Of a stretch of DNA of 64,000 nucleotides, positions 15,183-23,989 are shown piece after piece (within the stretch, counting starts at the first letter, position 1; the number at the start of each line of letters is the position of its first letter). A program made the translations under genes and the position numbers. The notes beneath the pieces were generated by a model, which was given only the letters and a program-made list of their open reading frames with translations, searched no databases and was not told the DNA's origin. Origin of the DNA: Olsenella_K sp036454645 (lineage in GTDB: Bacteria > Actinomycetota > Coriobacteriia > Coriobacteriales > Atopobiaceae); assembly GCA_036454645.1 (NCBI GenBank), contig JAZHSQ010000003.1, positions 31,285 through 95,284 of the forward strand, in the 5' to 3' direction.

Positions 15183-17048
15183 ATGAATGGATTGACAGTC
15201 ATCGTTATCGCGGCGGTGGCCCTGGTCATTGGCTACGTGGGCTACGGCCGTTGGCTGGCTGGCTCCTGGGGCGTCGATCGCGACGCGCTGACGCCCGCCG
15301 TGCGCATGGAGGACGGCAAGGACTTCACCCCCGCCTCGCGCTTCTCCGTCTTCGCGCACCAGTTCTCATCCATCTGTGGCGCGGGCCCGGTGACGGGCAC
15401 CATCGTGGCCATGATGTTCGGCTGGCTGCCGGTGCTGCTGTGGGTCCTCGTCGGCGGCATCTTCTTCGGCGCCGTGCATGACTTCGGCGCGCTCTACGCC
15501 TCGGTCAAGAACAACGGCAAGTCCCTGGGCCAGCTGATCGAGAAGTACATCGGCAGGACCGGGCGCCGCCTCTTCCTGCTCTTCAGCTTCCTGTTCTGCT
15601 GCGTCGTCGTCGCGGCCTTCACTTCGATGGTGGCCGGCACCTTCGGCGCCACCTACGTGGACGGCGCGCTCGACGCGGGCAAGTCCTACGCCGCCGGCTG
15701 CGCGGGCACCATCTCCATCCTCTTCACCTTCTTCGCCATCGCCTTCGGCTGGCTCGACCGCAGGTTCCAGCTGGCCGGCGTGCCCAAGTTCGTGCTCGCC
15801 GTCCTCATGATCGGCGTCATGTTCGCGCTCGGCATGAGGTTCCCGCTCTACCTCTCCACCGGCGCCTGGGTCGCCGTCGTGATGCTCTACCTCGTCTTCG
15901 CGAGCACCATGCCCATCCAGACCCTCAAGCAGCCGCGCGACTTCCTGACCGCCATCATGATGGTCGCCATGATCGCCTGCGCCGTCCTCGGCGTCGTCGT
16001 CCTCGGCGCGACCGGCCGCGCGACCATGAGCGCCCCGATGGTCGCCTCCTCCGAGCAGATGAGCGCGCTCGCCGCCAAGGGCAACTACCTCTTCCCGGTG
16101 CTGTTCGTCTCCGTCGCCTGCGGCGCCCTCTCCGGCTTCCACAGCCTGGTCTCCTCCGGCACCTCCTCCAAGCAGCTCTCCAACGAGGCTGACGCCCTGC
16201 CCGTCGGCTACGGCGCCATGGTCCTCGAGAGCTTCGTCGGCGTGCTCGCCATCGTCGTCGCCGGCATCATGTTCTCCGACATGAACACCGCCGGCACGGG
16301 AGCCCTCAACGCCGGCGTCGCCTCGACTCCGTTCCAGATCTTCGCGGCAGGCGTCGCCCGCGGCATGGAGAGCTTCGGCATCGACAACACCTTCGCCACC
16401 GTCTTCATGACCATGAACGTCTCCGCCCTGGCGCTGACCTCGCTCGACGCCGTCGCCCGCATCGGCCGCACCTCCTTCCAGGAGTTCTTCTACCGCACCA
16501 ACGACGCGGCGGAGAGCAGCGAGAAGCGCTCCGGCGCCCTGGGCGTCGTCACCAACACCTGGGTCGCGACCGCGGCCACCCTCGCCCTCGGTTGGGCCCT
16601 CTGCTACGGCGGCTACCTCAACATCTGGCCGCTCTTCGGCGCCTCCAACCAGCTGCTCGGCGGCATGACCATGATTACGCTGGCCGTCTTCTGCAAGGCC
16701 ACCGGCCGCAAGGGCTGGATGCTCTACGCTCCCGTGGCCTTCCTGCTCGTGTGCACCTTCACCTCTCTGGCCATGAGCATCTGGGGCTGCGTCACGGCGC
16801 TCGCCGGCGGGCTCACCTTCGCCGTCGTCGCCACCAAGGGCCTCCAGCTCGTCTTCGCCGTGCTGCTCACGGTCCTCGGCGTCATCGTCGCCTACAACTG
16901 CCTCAAGGAGCTCGTGCGCACCGAGGCCGGCTCCATGCCCGACGAGGAGCCCGAGTGGAGCGAGATGGGCCGCGAGCACGTCTCCCAGGCGAGGGTCGAC
17001 CAGGCCGAGCGCGCCGCCAAGGCCGGCAAGGCCGCGGTGGGCGCCTAG
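15183..17048 (+). CDS. cstA: Carbon starvation CstA-family transporter
   Basis: 621 residues from the ATG at 15183, which has GGGGAGG upstream. There are about 16-18 membrane helices. FAHQFSSICGAGPVTGTIVAMMFGWLPVLLWVLVG is the strongly conserved CstA N-terminal core, and SGFHSLVSSGTSSKQLSNEADALPVGYGAM is the central family signature. CstA and BtsT homologues import peptides or pyruvate under carbon limitation. The 280-nt upstream spacer holds a GGGGG/CCCCC hairpin at about 15109-15124 and AT-rich blocks (TACTTTACATC near 14977) that may contain the promoter. A strong terminator follows the gene, so this is a monocistronic unit. Confidence 0.92.
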   Translation: MNGLTVIVIAAVALVIGYVGYGRWLAGSWGVDRDALTPAVRMEDGKDFTPASRFSVFAHQFSSICGAGPVTGTIVAMMFGWLPVLLWVLVGGIFFGAVHDFGALYASVKNNGKSLGQLIEKYIGRTGRRLFLLFSFLFCCVVVAAFTSMVAGTFGATYVDGALDAGKSYAAGCAGTISILFTFFAIAFGWLDRRFQLAGVPKFVLAVLMIGVMFALGMRFPLYLSTGAWVAVVMLYLVFASTMPIQTLKQPRDFLTAIMMVAMIACAVLGVVVLGATGRATMSAPMVASSEQMSALAAKGNYLFPVLFVSVACGALSGFHSLVSSGTSSKQLSNEADALPVGYGAMVLESFVGVLAIVVAGIMFSDMNTAGTGALNAGVASTPFQIFAAGVARGMESFGIDNTFATVFMTMNVSALALTSLDAVARIGRTSFQEFFYRTNDAAESSEKRSGALGVVTNTWVATAATLALGWALCYGGYLNIWPLFGASNQLLGGMTMITLAVFCKATGRKGWMLYAPVAFLLVCTFTSLAMSIWGCVTALAGGLTFAVVATKGLQLVFAVLLTVLGVIVAYNCLKELVRTEAGSMPDEEPEWSEMGREHVSQARVDQAERAAKAGKAAVGA

Positions 17049-17085
17049 CCTCGAGCCCTCGGCAGCACCCGCCATCGGATTGTCC

Positions 17086-17127
17086 GGGCCCGTCCGCAGC
17101 AAGCCGCTGCGGACGGGCCCTTCTCTT
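17086..17127 (+). terminator. Intrinsic terminator of cstA
   Basis: A perfect 15-bp stem (GGGCCCGTCCGCAGC at 17086-17100 with its complement at 17106-17120) and a 5-nt loop are followed by TTCTCTT. It lies 37 nt after the cstA stop. It is the clearest intrinsic terminator in the window. Confidence 0.9.
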
Positions 17128-17262
17128 AAGGAGGTGCCCCGCCCCTTAAGACTTCATAAGGAAGCCGCCGGTCGCCCGCGCGGGGCGCCCGCGTAGGATG
17201 TGGTCGAAGGATTCAGGCAGCGCGGGGCGCCACCCCGCGCGGCCGGCGGGAGGTGAGAGGAC

Positions 17263-17970
17263 ATGGCGGGTTCCAAGATACTGATCATCGAGGACGACCA
17301 GGACATCCGCGAGGGCGTCACGGTCCTTCTCGAGGGCGAGGGCTACGAGGTCTCGGGCGCCGCGGACGGCGCCGAGGGGCTGGCCCTGCTCACGGACGAC
17401 TGCGACCTCGTCATCCTCGACGTGATGATGCCCGGCATGTCCGGGATAGACACCTGCAAGGAGATCCGCCGGCGCCAGTCCATGGTGCCGATCCTGTTCC
17501 TCTCCGCGAAGACCAAGGAGTCCGACAAGGCAACGGGCCTGCTCTCCGGCGGCGACGACTACCTCTGCAAGCCCTTCTCCTACACGGAGCTGCTCGCCCG
17601 CGTGAAGGCGCTCATCCGCCGCTACCACCTCTACCAGGGAAAGCCCGACGACGACTTCCGGCCCAAGGACTGCGACGTGGTGAGCGGCGACCTCGAGGTC
17701 GGGCTCGAGTCGGGCGTGGTCAAGCTCGGCGGGACCCCCGTCAGCCTGACCGACACCGAGTTCGGGATCCTGCGCCTGCTCGCCGAGGCGCCCGGCACGA
17801 TCCACTCCGCCCGCCAGATCTACGAGACGGTGTGGGGCCTGCCCTACGAGCACTCGGCGAACGCCACGATTATGGTGCACGTCTCGCACCTGCGCAACAA
17901 GATCGAGCGCGACCCCAAGCAGCCCGTCCACGTCAAGACGGTCTGGGGGAGGGGATACCGCTTTGAGTAG
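17263..17970 (+). CDS. OmpR/PhoB-family response regulator of the dlt-like cassette
   Basis: 235 residues. The receiver domain (about 1-120) has the acidic pair EDD at 10-12, phospho-acceptor Asp53 in VILDVMMPG, Ser/Thr in LFLSAK and Lys in CKPFSY. A winged-helix DNA-binding domain follows, with LTDTEFGILRLLAEAPG and TIMVHVSHLRNKIERDP, ending in VWGRGYRFE. GGGAGG precedes the ATG. It overlaps the sensor kinase by 8 nt, and the kinase runs straight into the adenylation gene, so the system very probably controls the cassette downstream, as two-component systems do for dlt operons in Firmicutes. Confidence 0.92.
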   Translation: MAGSKILIIEDDQDIREGVTVLLEGEGYEVSGAADGAEGLALLTDDCDLVILDVMMPGMSGIDTCKEIRRRQSMVPILFLSAKTKESDKATGLLSGGDDYLCKPFSYTELLARVKALIRRYHLYQGKPDDDFRPKDCDVVSGDLEVGLESGVVKLGGTPVSLTDTEFGILRLLAEAPGTIHSARQIYETVWGLPYEHSANATIMVHVSHLRNKIERDPKQPVHVKTVWGRGYRFE

Positions 17971-19390
17971 GCTGCGCCACCTCCTCTTCGGCGGCTCGCT
18001 GCGCGTCCGGCTGGTCAAGCTGGTCATCGCGAGCGCCCTGGCCGCCATCGGGGCCTTCTTCGCCCTCTCCTGGGCCGCGCACGTCGTGAGCAGGGATACG
18101 GGCGCGATGAGCTCCTACATCAACAGGCGCTACGACGAGAGCGCCCGCAGCCTCGGCGACTTCATGGTCGCCAACGACGTGACCGAGGCGAGCTCGGGGA
18201 GGCTCGGGACCTGGGTGCACGAGCACCGCGACGTGGAGATCGAGGTCTTCAGCGACGAGGGCTTCGTCTACGCCTCCGACTTCATGCTCGACGGCAGCCA
18301 GCTCCCCAGCCTCGACTCCGAGGAGCTCCCCGCCTACGACGGCATGCGCGTCTTCGGCCTCGAACTCGCAGACGGCACGCCCGTGACCGTCTACCTCTTC
18401 GGGTCCTTCAGCTTCGCGTTCCTCGTCGGCCTGAGGGCCGTCTGCGCCATGGCCGCCACGCTTCTCTTCTTCGTTCTCTTCCTCTGGGGGGTCACGCGTC
18501 GCGTCGCCTACGTGAGGCGCCTCGAGAGCGCCGTCGTGGCCATGGGCGCGGGCGACCTCGAGACCCCCGTGGAGGTGCGGGGCGACGACGAGCTCGCGAG
18601 CCTCGCCTCCCAGATGGACCAGATGCGCGTCTCGTTCTCCGAGCAGATCGAGTCGGAGAAGAGCGCCAAGCAGGCCAACCGCGACCTCGTCACCACCATG
18701 TCGCACGACCTGCGCACGCCCCTCACGTCGCTTCTGCTCTACGTGCAGATCCTCAAGGACGGCAAGTACGCCGACGAGGCGCAGCTCGGGGAGTACCTCG
18801 ACAAGATCTACGGTCGCAGCATGCAGATCAAGACCCTCTCGGACTCCCTCTTCCACCACTTCCTGGTGGAGGACGAGGCGCCGGGCGAGAAGGACGCGCG
18901 CGGACCGCTGGGCCTCGTGATGGGCGACCTCCTCGCGGAGTTCTCGTCCTCCCTCGAGGCCGCCGGCTTCGACGTCGTCCTGGAGGGCTCGCTCGAGGAC
19001 GTGGAGCGCCCCGTCGACGAGAGCGCGCTCGCGCGCGTCCTCGACAACCTGCTCTCCAACATCTACAAGTACGCGGCCCGCCACTCCGAGGTCACCATCC
19101 TCGCCTACCGCGACGCGCGCCGCTGCGAGGACGGGCGCGCGGCTGCGCTCGCGCCGGCCGACGTCTGCGGCCTCAGGATCACCAACGAGGTCGAGCCCGC
19201 CCCCGAGGCGCGCGAGAGCACCCGCATCGGCCTCGAGAACGTCCGCGCCCTCATGTCCCAGATGGGCGGCAGCTACCGCGTCGAGCGGGGGGACGCCCGC
19301 GACGGCGCACCCGGAACCTACACCTCCGTCCTCGAGTTCTCGCTTCGCGCCCCCGATGGTCGGACGTCGTCCACAGAAGGAAGGAACTGA
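17963..19390 (+). CDS. Membrane sensor histidine kinase of the dlt-like cassette
   Basis: 475 residues. Two membrane segments (about 18-38 and 148-178) flank a roughly 110-residue extracytoplasmic sensor region. A HAMP-like linker follows, then the H-box TTMSHDLRTPLTSLLLY with His248. The ATP-binding half has the N-box LARVLDNLLSNIYKYA and GLENVRALMSQMGG. The segment that normally carries the G1-box Asp reads LRITNEV, a short-lid version found in some Gram-positive kinases. Its start overlaps the regulator and its TGA lies 1 nt before the adenylation gene ATG. It probably senses a cell-envelope signal; the ligand is unknown. Confidence 0.88.
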   Translation: MSRLRHLLFGGSLRVRLVKLVIASALAAIGAFFALSWAAHVVSRDTGAMSSYINRRYDESARSLGDFMVANDVTEASSGRLGTWVHEHRDVEIEVFSDEGFVYASDFMLDGSQLPSLDSEELPAYDGMRVFGLELADGTPVTVYLFGSFSFAFLVGLRAVCAMAATLLFFVLFLWGVTRRVAYVRRLESAVVAMGAGDLETPVEVRGDDELASLASQMDQMRVSFSEQIESEKSAKQANRDLVTTMSHDLRTPLTSLLLYVQILKDGKYADEAQLGEYLDKIYGRSMQIKTLSDSLFHHFLVEDEAPGEKDARGPLGLVMGDLLAEFSSSLEAAGFDVVLEGSLEDVERPVDESALARVLDNLLSNIYKYAARHSEVTILAYRDARRCEDGRAAALAPADVCGLRITNEVEPAPEARESTRIGLENVRALMSQMGGSYRVERGDARDGAPGTYTSVLEFSLRAPDGRTSSTEGRN

Positions 19391-19391
19391 C

Positions 19392-20921
19392 ATGTCAGAC
19401 GAGAAGAACCAGCAGGTGGCGAACGTCCTCGAGTGGCTCGAGGCCTCGGCGGCGGCGCATCCGGACAAGGTCGCCTTCGCGGACGACGCCTCCGAGCTCA
19501 CCTACGCGAGGCTCGAGCGCGGCGCCCGCTCCGTGGCGACGGGGCTCGCCCGCGCCGGCGCGGTCCGCGAGCCGGTCGCGATCCTCCTTCCGCGCGGCGT
19601 GCTGCAGCCCCTCGCCATGTTCGGCGTCGCCTACAGCGGCGGTCCCTACGTCGTGCTCGACTCGGGTTCGCCGCGCGAGCGCCTCGCCAAGATCGTGGCC
19701 TCGATGCGCCCGGCGCAGCTCCTCTGCTGCGACGAGACCCGCGAGCTCGGGGAGGGCCTGCTGCCGGGCCGCTGCCTGGACGTCCGCGCCGCCGCCTCGC
19801 TCGAGCCCGACGACGAGCTCCTCGCCGACGTGCGGCTCGCCTCGAGCCCCGAGGACCTGCTCTACGTGCTCTACACCTCCGGCTCCACGGGCACGCCCAA
19901 GGGCGTCATGGTGACGCACGCCAACGTCGCCTCCTACGTCTCGTGGTTCGCGGACACCTTCGGGATCGACGAGTCCACCGTGTTCGGCAGCCAGACGCCG
20001 TTCTACTTCAGCATGTCCGTCTCGGACCTGTTCGCCTGCGTGCGCCAGGGCGCCACGATGCAGATCGTCCCGCGCGCGCTCTTCTCGTTCCCCGTGCGCC
20101 TGGTCGAGTTCCTGAACGAGCGCCGCGTGAACACCCTGTACTGGGTGCCCACGGCCCTCCAGATCTTCTCGCGCTGGGACGTGCTCTCGGTGGCGCCGCT
20201 CGAGTTCGTCCGCAAGGTCATGTTCGCCGGCGAGGTCATGCCGACGCCGACCCTCAACTACTGGATGGACCACCTGCCCGAGGCGCGCTTCGCCGACCTC
20301 TTCGGCCCCACCGAGACGACCGACATCTGCACCTACTACAAGGTGGACCGCCGCCTCGCCGACGACGAGCCGCTGCCGATCGGCAGGCCCTGCGAGGGGC
20401 TGCGCGCCTACGTCCTCACCGAGGACGGCCGGCAGGCGAAGGTGGGCGAGGAGGGCGAGCTCTACGTGGGTGGCCCCTTCGTGGCCAAGGGCTACCTGGG
20501 CGACGCCCGCCGCACGATGCAGGCCTTCGTGCCCGACCCGCTCGACCCCGCCCGCGGGTTGGTCTACCGCACGGGCGACATCGTCCGCATGGGCGAGGAC
20601 GGCAACCTGCGCTACGTGAGCCGCAAGGACACGCAGATCAAGCGCAGCGGCTACCGCATCGAGCTCGGCGAGGTCGAAGCCGCCGCCGTGGCGGTGGAGG
20701 GCGTGGGCTCCTGCGCCGCCGTCTTCGAGGCCGCGCGCGACCAGATCGTGCTCTTCTGCACCGGCCGCAAGCTCGACCGGGACCGGGTGGCCAAGGCGCT
20801 GCGCGCCCGCCTGCCGCACTACATGGTGCCGGACAGGATAGAGACGGTCCGCACCATGCCGCTCAACCGCAACGGCAAGATCGACCGGCACGCGCTGGCG
20901 GCGCTGGGCGCCTCGGCGTAG
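19392..20921 (+). CDS. DltA-like adenylation enzyme lacking the amino-group Asp
   Basis: 509 residues from the ATG at 19392 (AGGAA site). Adenylation-domain motifs are in order: YTSGSTGTPKGVM (161-173), FGPTE (304-308), VYRTGD (391-396), RKDTQIKRSGYRIELGEVE (411-429) and the catalytic Lys496 in LNRNGKIDR. Size and motifs match DltA (D-alanine activation and loading onto DltC). However, the segment FYFSMSVSDLF has Ser207 where DltA and nearly all amino-acid adenylation domains carry an Asp that binds the substrate amino group (FSFDLSV). FAGEV (Ala279) replaces the FCGEV Cys. I infer a different acyl substrate, so no dltA symbol is given. Confidence 0.85.
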   Translation: MSDEKNQQVANVLEWLEASAAAHPDKVAFADDASELTYARLERGARSVATGLARAGAVREPVAILLPRGVLQPLAMFGVAYSGGPYVVLDSGSPRERLAKIVASMRPAQLLCCDETRELGEGLLPGRCLDVRAAASLEPDDELLADVRLASSPEDLLYVLYTSGSTGTPKGVMVTHANVASYVSWFADTFGIDESTVFGSQTPFYFSMSVSDLFACVRQGATMQIVPRALFSFPVRLVEFLNERRVNTLYWVPTALQIFSRWDVLSVAPLEFVRKVMFAGEVMPTPTLNYWMDHLPEARFADLFGPTETTDICTYYKVDRRLADDEPLPIGRPCEGLRAYVLTEDGRQAKVGEEGELYVGGPFVAKGYLGDARRTMQAFVPDPLDPARGLVYRTGDIVRMGEDGNLRYVSRKDTQIKRSGYRIELGEVEAAAVAVEGVGSCAAVFEAARDQIVLFCTGRKLDRDRVAKALRARLPHYMVPDRIETVRTMPLNRNGKIDRHALAALGASA

Positions 20922-21030
20922 GGGGCGGCCGCAGCCTGCCGGCGGCAGGTCAGTAGCTTCGAGCAACAGTCGCACGTCGATGGCCGCCGGGAGGCGGCGG
21001 GCCCCGCGGGGCCGAGGAGGGAGAGGCACC

Positions 21031-21267
21031 ATGGAGGACACCAAGCAGCAGGTCAAGGAGATTCTCGAGAGGCTCGTGCCGGGCGTGGACGTCGAGGGGA
21101 CGCCCGACCTGGTCAAGGCCGGCGTGATCGACTCGATGGTCTCGATCATGCTGGTCAACGAGCTCGAGGACGCCTTCGACATCGAGGTGACGCCGCTCGA
21201 CATGGTCCCGGAGAACTTCTCCTCCGTGCAGGCGATCGCCGACTTCGTCGACGGCCAGCTCGCCTAG
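21031..21267 (+). CDS. DltC-like acyl carrier protein
   Basis: 78 residues, acidic, from the ATG at 21031 with GAGGAGGGAG upstream. GVIDSMVSIMLVNELEDAF carries the phosphopantetheine-attachment Ser35 in the D-S-M context also used by DltC. The size is that of a free-standing carrier protein. A 109-nt gap with a small CCTGCC/GGCAGG hairpin separates it from the adenylation gene. It should receive the activated acyl group and pass it to the MBOAT protein downstream. A phosphopantetheinyl transferase is needed but is not in the window. Confidence 0.9.
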   Translation: MEDTKQQVKEILERLVPGVDVEGTPDLVKAGVIDSMVSIMLVNELEDAFDIEVTPLDMVPENFSSVQAIADFVDGQLA

Positions 21268-21276
21268 GGGGCTCCC

Positions 21277-22872
21277 GTGTCGCTCTCCTCCTGGTCCTAC
21301 CTGCTCGCCTTCCTGCCCGCGACCGTCCTCGCCTACGCGCTCTGCCCCCGGCGGGCGCGCTGGGCGGTCGTCCTGGCGGCGAGCTACTGCTTCCTGTGGC
21401 TCTCGAGCGGATGGCTCGTGCTCTACGTGGCGCTCGCCACCCTCGTCACCTACGGGAGCGCGCTCTGGGTCCAGGGGGTCTTCCGCAGAGGGGAGCAGGC
21501 GGCGCCCGCGGACGAGACGCGCCGGCAGGCCCGGGAGCGCCGGCGGGCGACCAAGCGCCGCGCCAGGCGCGTCATGCTCGTCGGGGTCCTCGCCGACCTC
21601 GCGGTCCTTGTCGCCCTCAAGTACGGCGGCATGCTCGCGAGCTCCCTCGACGCCCTCCGCGGCGCCCTGGGGATGCAGCCCCTCTTCGGGGGCGCGAGCG
21701 CGGTGGCGATGCCGCTCGGCATCTCCTTCTACACCCTCATGTGCATGGGCTACGTGATCGACGTCTACCGCGGCAAGTACGAGGCCTGCCGCAACCTCGG
21801 CACGGTCGCTACCTTCGTGGCCTTCTTCCCGCACCTGACCGAGGGCCCGATCGGCACCTTCGACGCGCTCGCGCCGCAGCTGCGCGCGGGCCGGGTCGCC
21901 CGCGGCAGGGCGCTCACCCGCGCGACCTACCTCATCCTCTGGGGCCTCTTCAAGAAGCTCGTGGTCGCCGACCGCCTGAACCCGCTCGTCGGGGAGGTCT
22001 TCGCCAACCACGCCTCCTACCAGGGGCTCGTCGTGGTGCTCGCCGCCGTGCTCTACACGGTGCAGCTCTACGCGGACTTCTCGGGCGTGGTCGACGTGGC
22101 GCGGGGCTCGGCCGAGCTCATGGGCGTCTCGCTGGCGCCCAACTTCCGCCAGCCGTTCTTCTCGCACGACGTGAACGAGTTCTGGCGCCGCTGGCACATG
22201 ACCCTGGGCGCCTGGCTCAAGGAGTACGTCTTCTTCCCGGTCTCGCTCTCGGGCGCGACGCGGCGCGTCACCACGTGGGCGCACGCGCACCTGAAGGGCA
22301 ACGCGGCCAGGGTCGCCTCGACGCTGCTCGCCCTCCTCGCCGTGTGGAGCGCCTGCGGCATCTGGCACGGCGCCTCCTGGAAGTACCTGGTCTACGGCTT
22401 GTACTACTTCGCCCTGGTCTTCCTCGGCATGCTGCTCGAGCCGGTCTTCGCACGGCTCGCGTCGGCGCTCGGTCAGGACCGGAGGGCGCCCCTCTGGCGC
22501 GGGGTCGCCGTGGCGCGCACGTGCCTTCTGGTCGTCGTGGGCATGACGCTGTTTCGCGCGGACACGCTCGCGGACTTCGGGCAGATGGTGGCGTCGGTCT
22601 TCGCCGGCGCGGGTCTGGGGCCCCTGGCCTCGGGCGAGCTCTTCGCCCACGGCTGCGACCTCCTCGACCTTAGGGTCGCGCTCGCCGGCGCGGCCGTCAT
22701 GCTCGCCTTCGACGTGCTCCAGCGGCGGCCCGGCGGCGTGAGCGGTCTCGTGCTCGACCACGGGACCCCCCTCAGGTGGGCCGCGGGCGTGGGGCTTCTG
22801 TGCGCCGTGGTGGTCTTCGGCGCCTACGGGGTGGGCTACTCCCCGGTGGCCTCGATCTATGCAGGCTTCTAG
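21277..22872 (+). CDS. MBOAT acyltransferase (DltB-like)
   Basis: 531 residues beginning at the GTG at 21277, 9 nt after the carrier-protein stop. There are about ten or more membrane helices. The MBOAT signatures are NEFWRRWHMTLGAWLKEYVF with His307 and CGIWHGASWKYLVYGLYY with the invariant His364. PLGISFYTLMCMGYVIDVYRG is the usual earlier block. DltB moves D-alanine from the carrier protein across the membrane; PatA/AlgI relatives move acetyl groups to exopolysaccharides. Given the carrier protein next door, DltB-type chemistry is more likely than acetyl-CoA use, but the acyl group is unknown. Confidence 0.9.
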   Translation: MSLSSWSYLLAFLPATVLAYALCPRRARWAVVLAASYCFLWLSSGWLVLYVALATLVTYGSALWVQGVFRRGEQAAPADETRRQARERRRATKRRARRVMLVGVLADLAVLVALKYGGMLASSLDALRGALGMQPLFGGASAVAMPLGISFYTLMCMGYVIDVYRGKYEACRNLGTVATFVAFFPHLTEGPIGTFDALAPQLRAGRVARGRALTRATYLILWGLFKKLVVADRLNPLVGEVFANHASYQGLVVVLAAVLYTVQLYADFSGVVDVARGSAELMGVSLAPNFRQPFFSHDVNEFWRRWHMTLGAWLKEYVFFPVSLSGATRRVTTWAHAHLKGNAARVASTLLALLAVWSACGIWHGASWKYLVYGLYYFALVFLGMLLEPVFARLASALGQDRRAPLWRGVAVARTCLLVVVGMTLFRADTLADFGQMVASVFAGAGLGPLASGELFAHGCDLLDLRVALAGAAVMLAFDVLQRRPGGVSGLVLDHGTPLRWAAGVGLLCAVVVFGAYGVGYSPVASIYAGF

Positions 22873-22891
22873 CGCCTTCGGAGGCGATGAC

Positions 22892-23866
22892 ATGGACGGA
22901 AAGGTGAGGCCCGCAGGCGAGGCCGAGGGCGCGTCGGCGGCGCAGGGCGCTGCGGGGGCGACGGGCGCTGCGGCGACGGGGGCGCCCGCTGCCGGAGGGG
23001 ACGGACGGCGCGGGCTCGGCCGCGGCGCGCTGCGCGTCTGCTGCGCCCTCCTCGTCGCGTTGGCGGCCCTGCTGGGGCTCGGCCGGTTGCTCCAGACGCG
23101 CGACCCGAGCGCGACCAAGGGCGTGCTCTACCCCTTCGTGTACAACTACGCCAAGATGGACGAGGACTCGATCGACGCCCTCGTCGTGGGCGACTCGAGC
23201 GCCATGTACGACATATCGCCCAAGGTCATGGGCGAGCGGACGGGCATCTCCTCCTACAACGCCGGCAGCCCCAACCAGTCCGTCGAGACCTCCTGGGAGC
23301 TCGTGCGCGACGTGTGGGGCCACCAGAGCCCGCGCTACGTGGTGCTCGAGGTCAACGAGCTCTTCACCGAGACCGAGACGGACAAGGCCGTGAAGAGCAT
23401 GCTGCAGACGGCCCTGCCCGTCCTGCGCGACCACAGCAACTGGAAGCTGCTCGCCACGGGCGGGCTCGGGCAGGACGGCTCGGCGCTCACCGAGGACCTG
23501 GGCTACTACCCCTCCGACGACGTGGTGGCGTGCACCAACGCGGACTACATGGCGACCAACGCCCAGCCGGGGGAGATCCCGTTCTGGTCGAGGGCCTACC
23601 TCGGCTGGATCCAGCGCGTCTGTGAGGAGCACGGCGCGACCCTGGTGCTCGTCTCGACCCCCAACGCGAGCGAGTGGAGCCAGTCCAAGCACGACCTCGT
23701 CGCGGCCTGGGCCTCCGAGCACGGCCTCGCCTACCTGGACGCCAACGTCGACCCCTCGGTCGGCGTCGACTGGTCCCAGGACACGCGCGACGGCGGGATG
23801 CACCTCAACCGCTCCGGTGGCACGAAGCTCTCGAACTGGCTCGCGGACCGGCTGGCGGAGCTGTAG
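22892..23866 (+). CDS. Membrane-anchored SGNH protein (DltD/AlgJ-like)
   Basis: 324 residues from the ATG at 22892, 19 nt after the MBOAT stop. An Ala/Gly-rich N-terminus and one membrane helix (about 45-67) precede an extracytoplasmic domain. That domain has VVGDSSAMYDISP (Ser102 in the GDS position), SYNAGSPNQS, and RDGGMHLNRSGG, which supplies the Asp300-x-x-x-His304 pair. The topology and DxxxH ending resemble DltD and AlgJ/AlgX, which work with MBOAT proteins to finish transfer to, or edit, the acceptor polymer. It has no strong DltD identity, so it is named by fold only. Confidence 0.82.
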   Translation: MDGKVRPAGEAEGASAAQGAAGATGAAATGAPAAGGDGRRGLGRGALRVCCALLVALAALLGLGRLLQTRDPSATKGVLYPFVYNYAKMDEDSIDALVVGDSSAMYDISPKVMGERTGISSYNAGSPNQSVETSWELVRDVWGHQSPRYVVLEVNELFTETETDKAVKSMLQTALPVLRDHSNWKLLATGGLGQDGSALTEDLGYYPSDDVVACTNADYMATNAQPGEIPFWSRAYLGWIQRVCEEHGATLVLVSTPNASEWSQSKHDLVAAWASEHGLAYLDANVDPSVGVDWSQDTRDGGMHLNRSGGTKLSNWLADRLAEL

Positions 23867-23871
23867 CGGCC

Positions 23872-23889
23872 CCACGTCCTTCTCCGTGG
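23872..23889 (+). terminator. Small hairpin after the dlt-like cassette
   Basis: CCACG (23872-23876) pairs with CGTGG (23885-23889) around a TCCTTCTC loop, a few bases after the SGNH stop codon. The 5-bp stem is weak and lacks a U-tract, so a terminator role is tentative. The recurrent 9-mer GTCCTTCTC starts at the last stem base and fills the loop. Confidence 0.3.
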
Positions 23890-23989
23890 ACGCTGACGGA
23901 CGCAGAGGGCGGCGCCGGGCGCGCGTGGGCTACACTCGGGTGGACTGACACGCCGGGCCCGCCTGCGGGCCACGAGAAGGGGAGGCACC

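Noticed and set aside
19392..20921. Naming the adenylation gene dltA
   Set aside because: The amino-group Asp and the selectivity Cys of DltA are both replaced, so D-alanine cannot be assumed.
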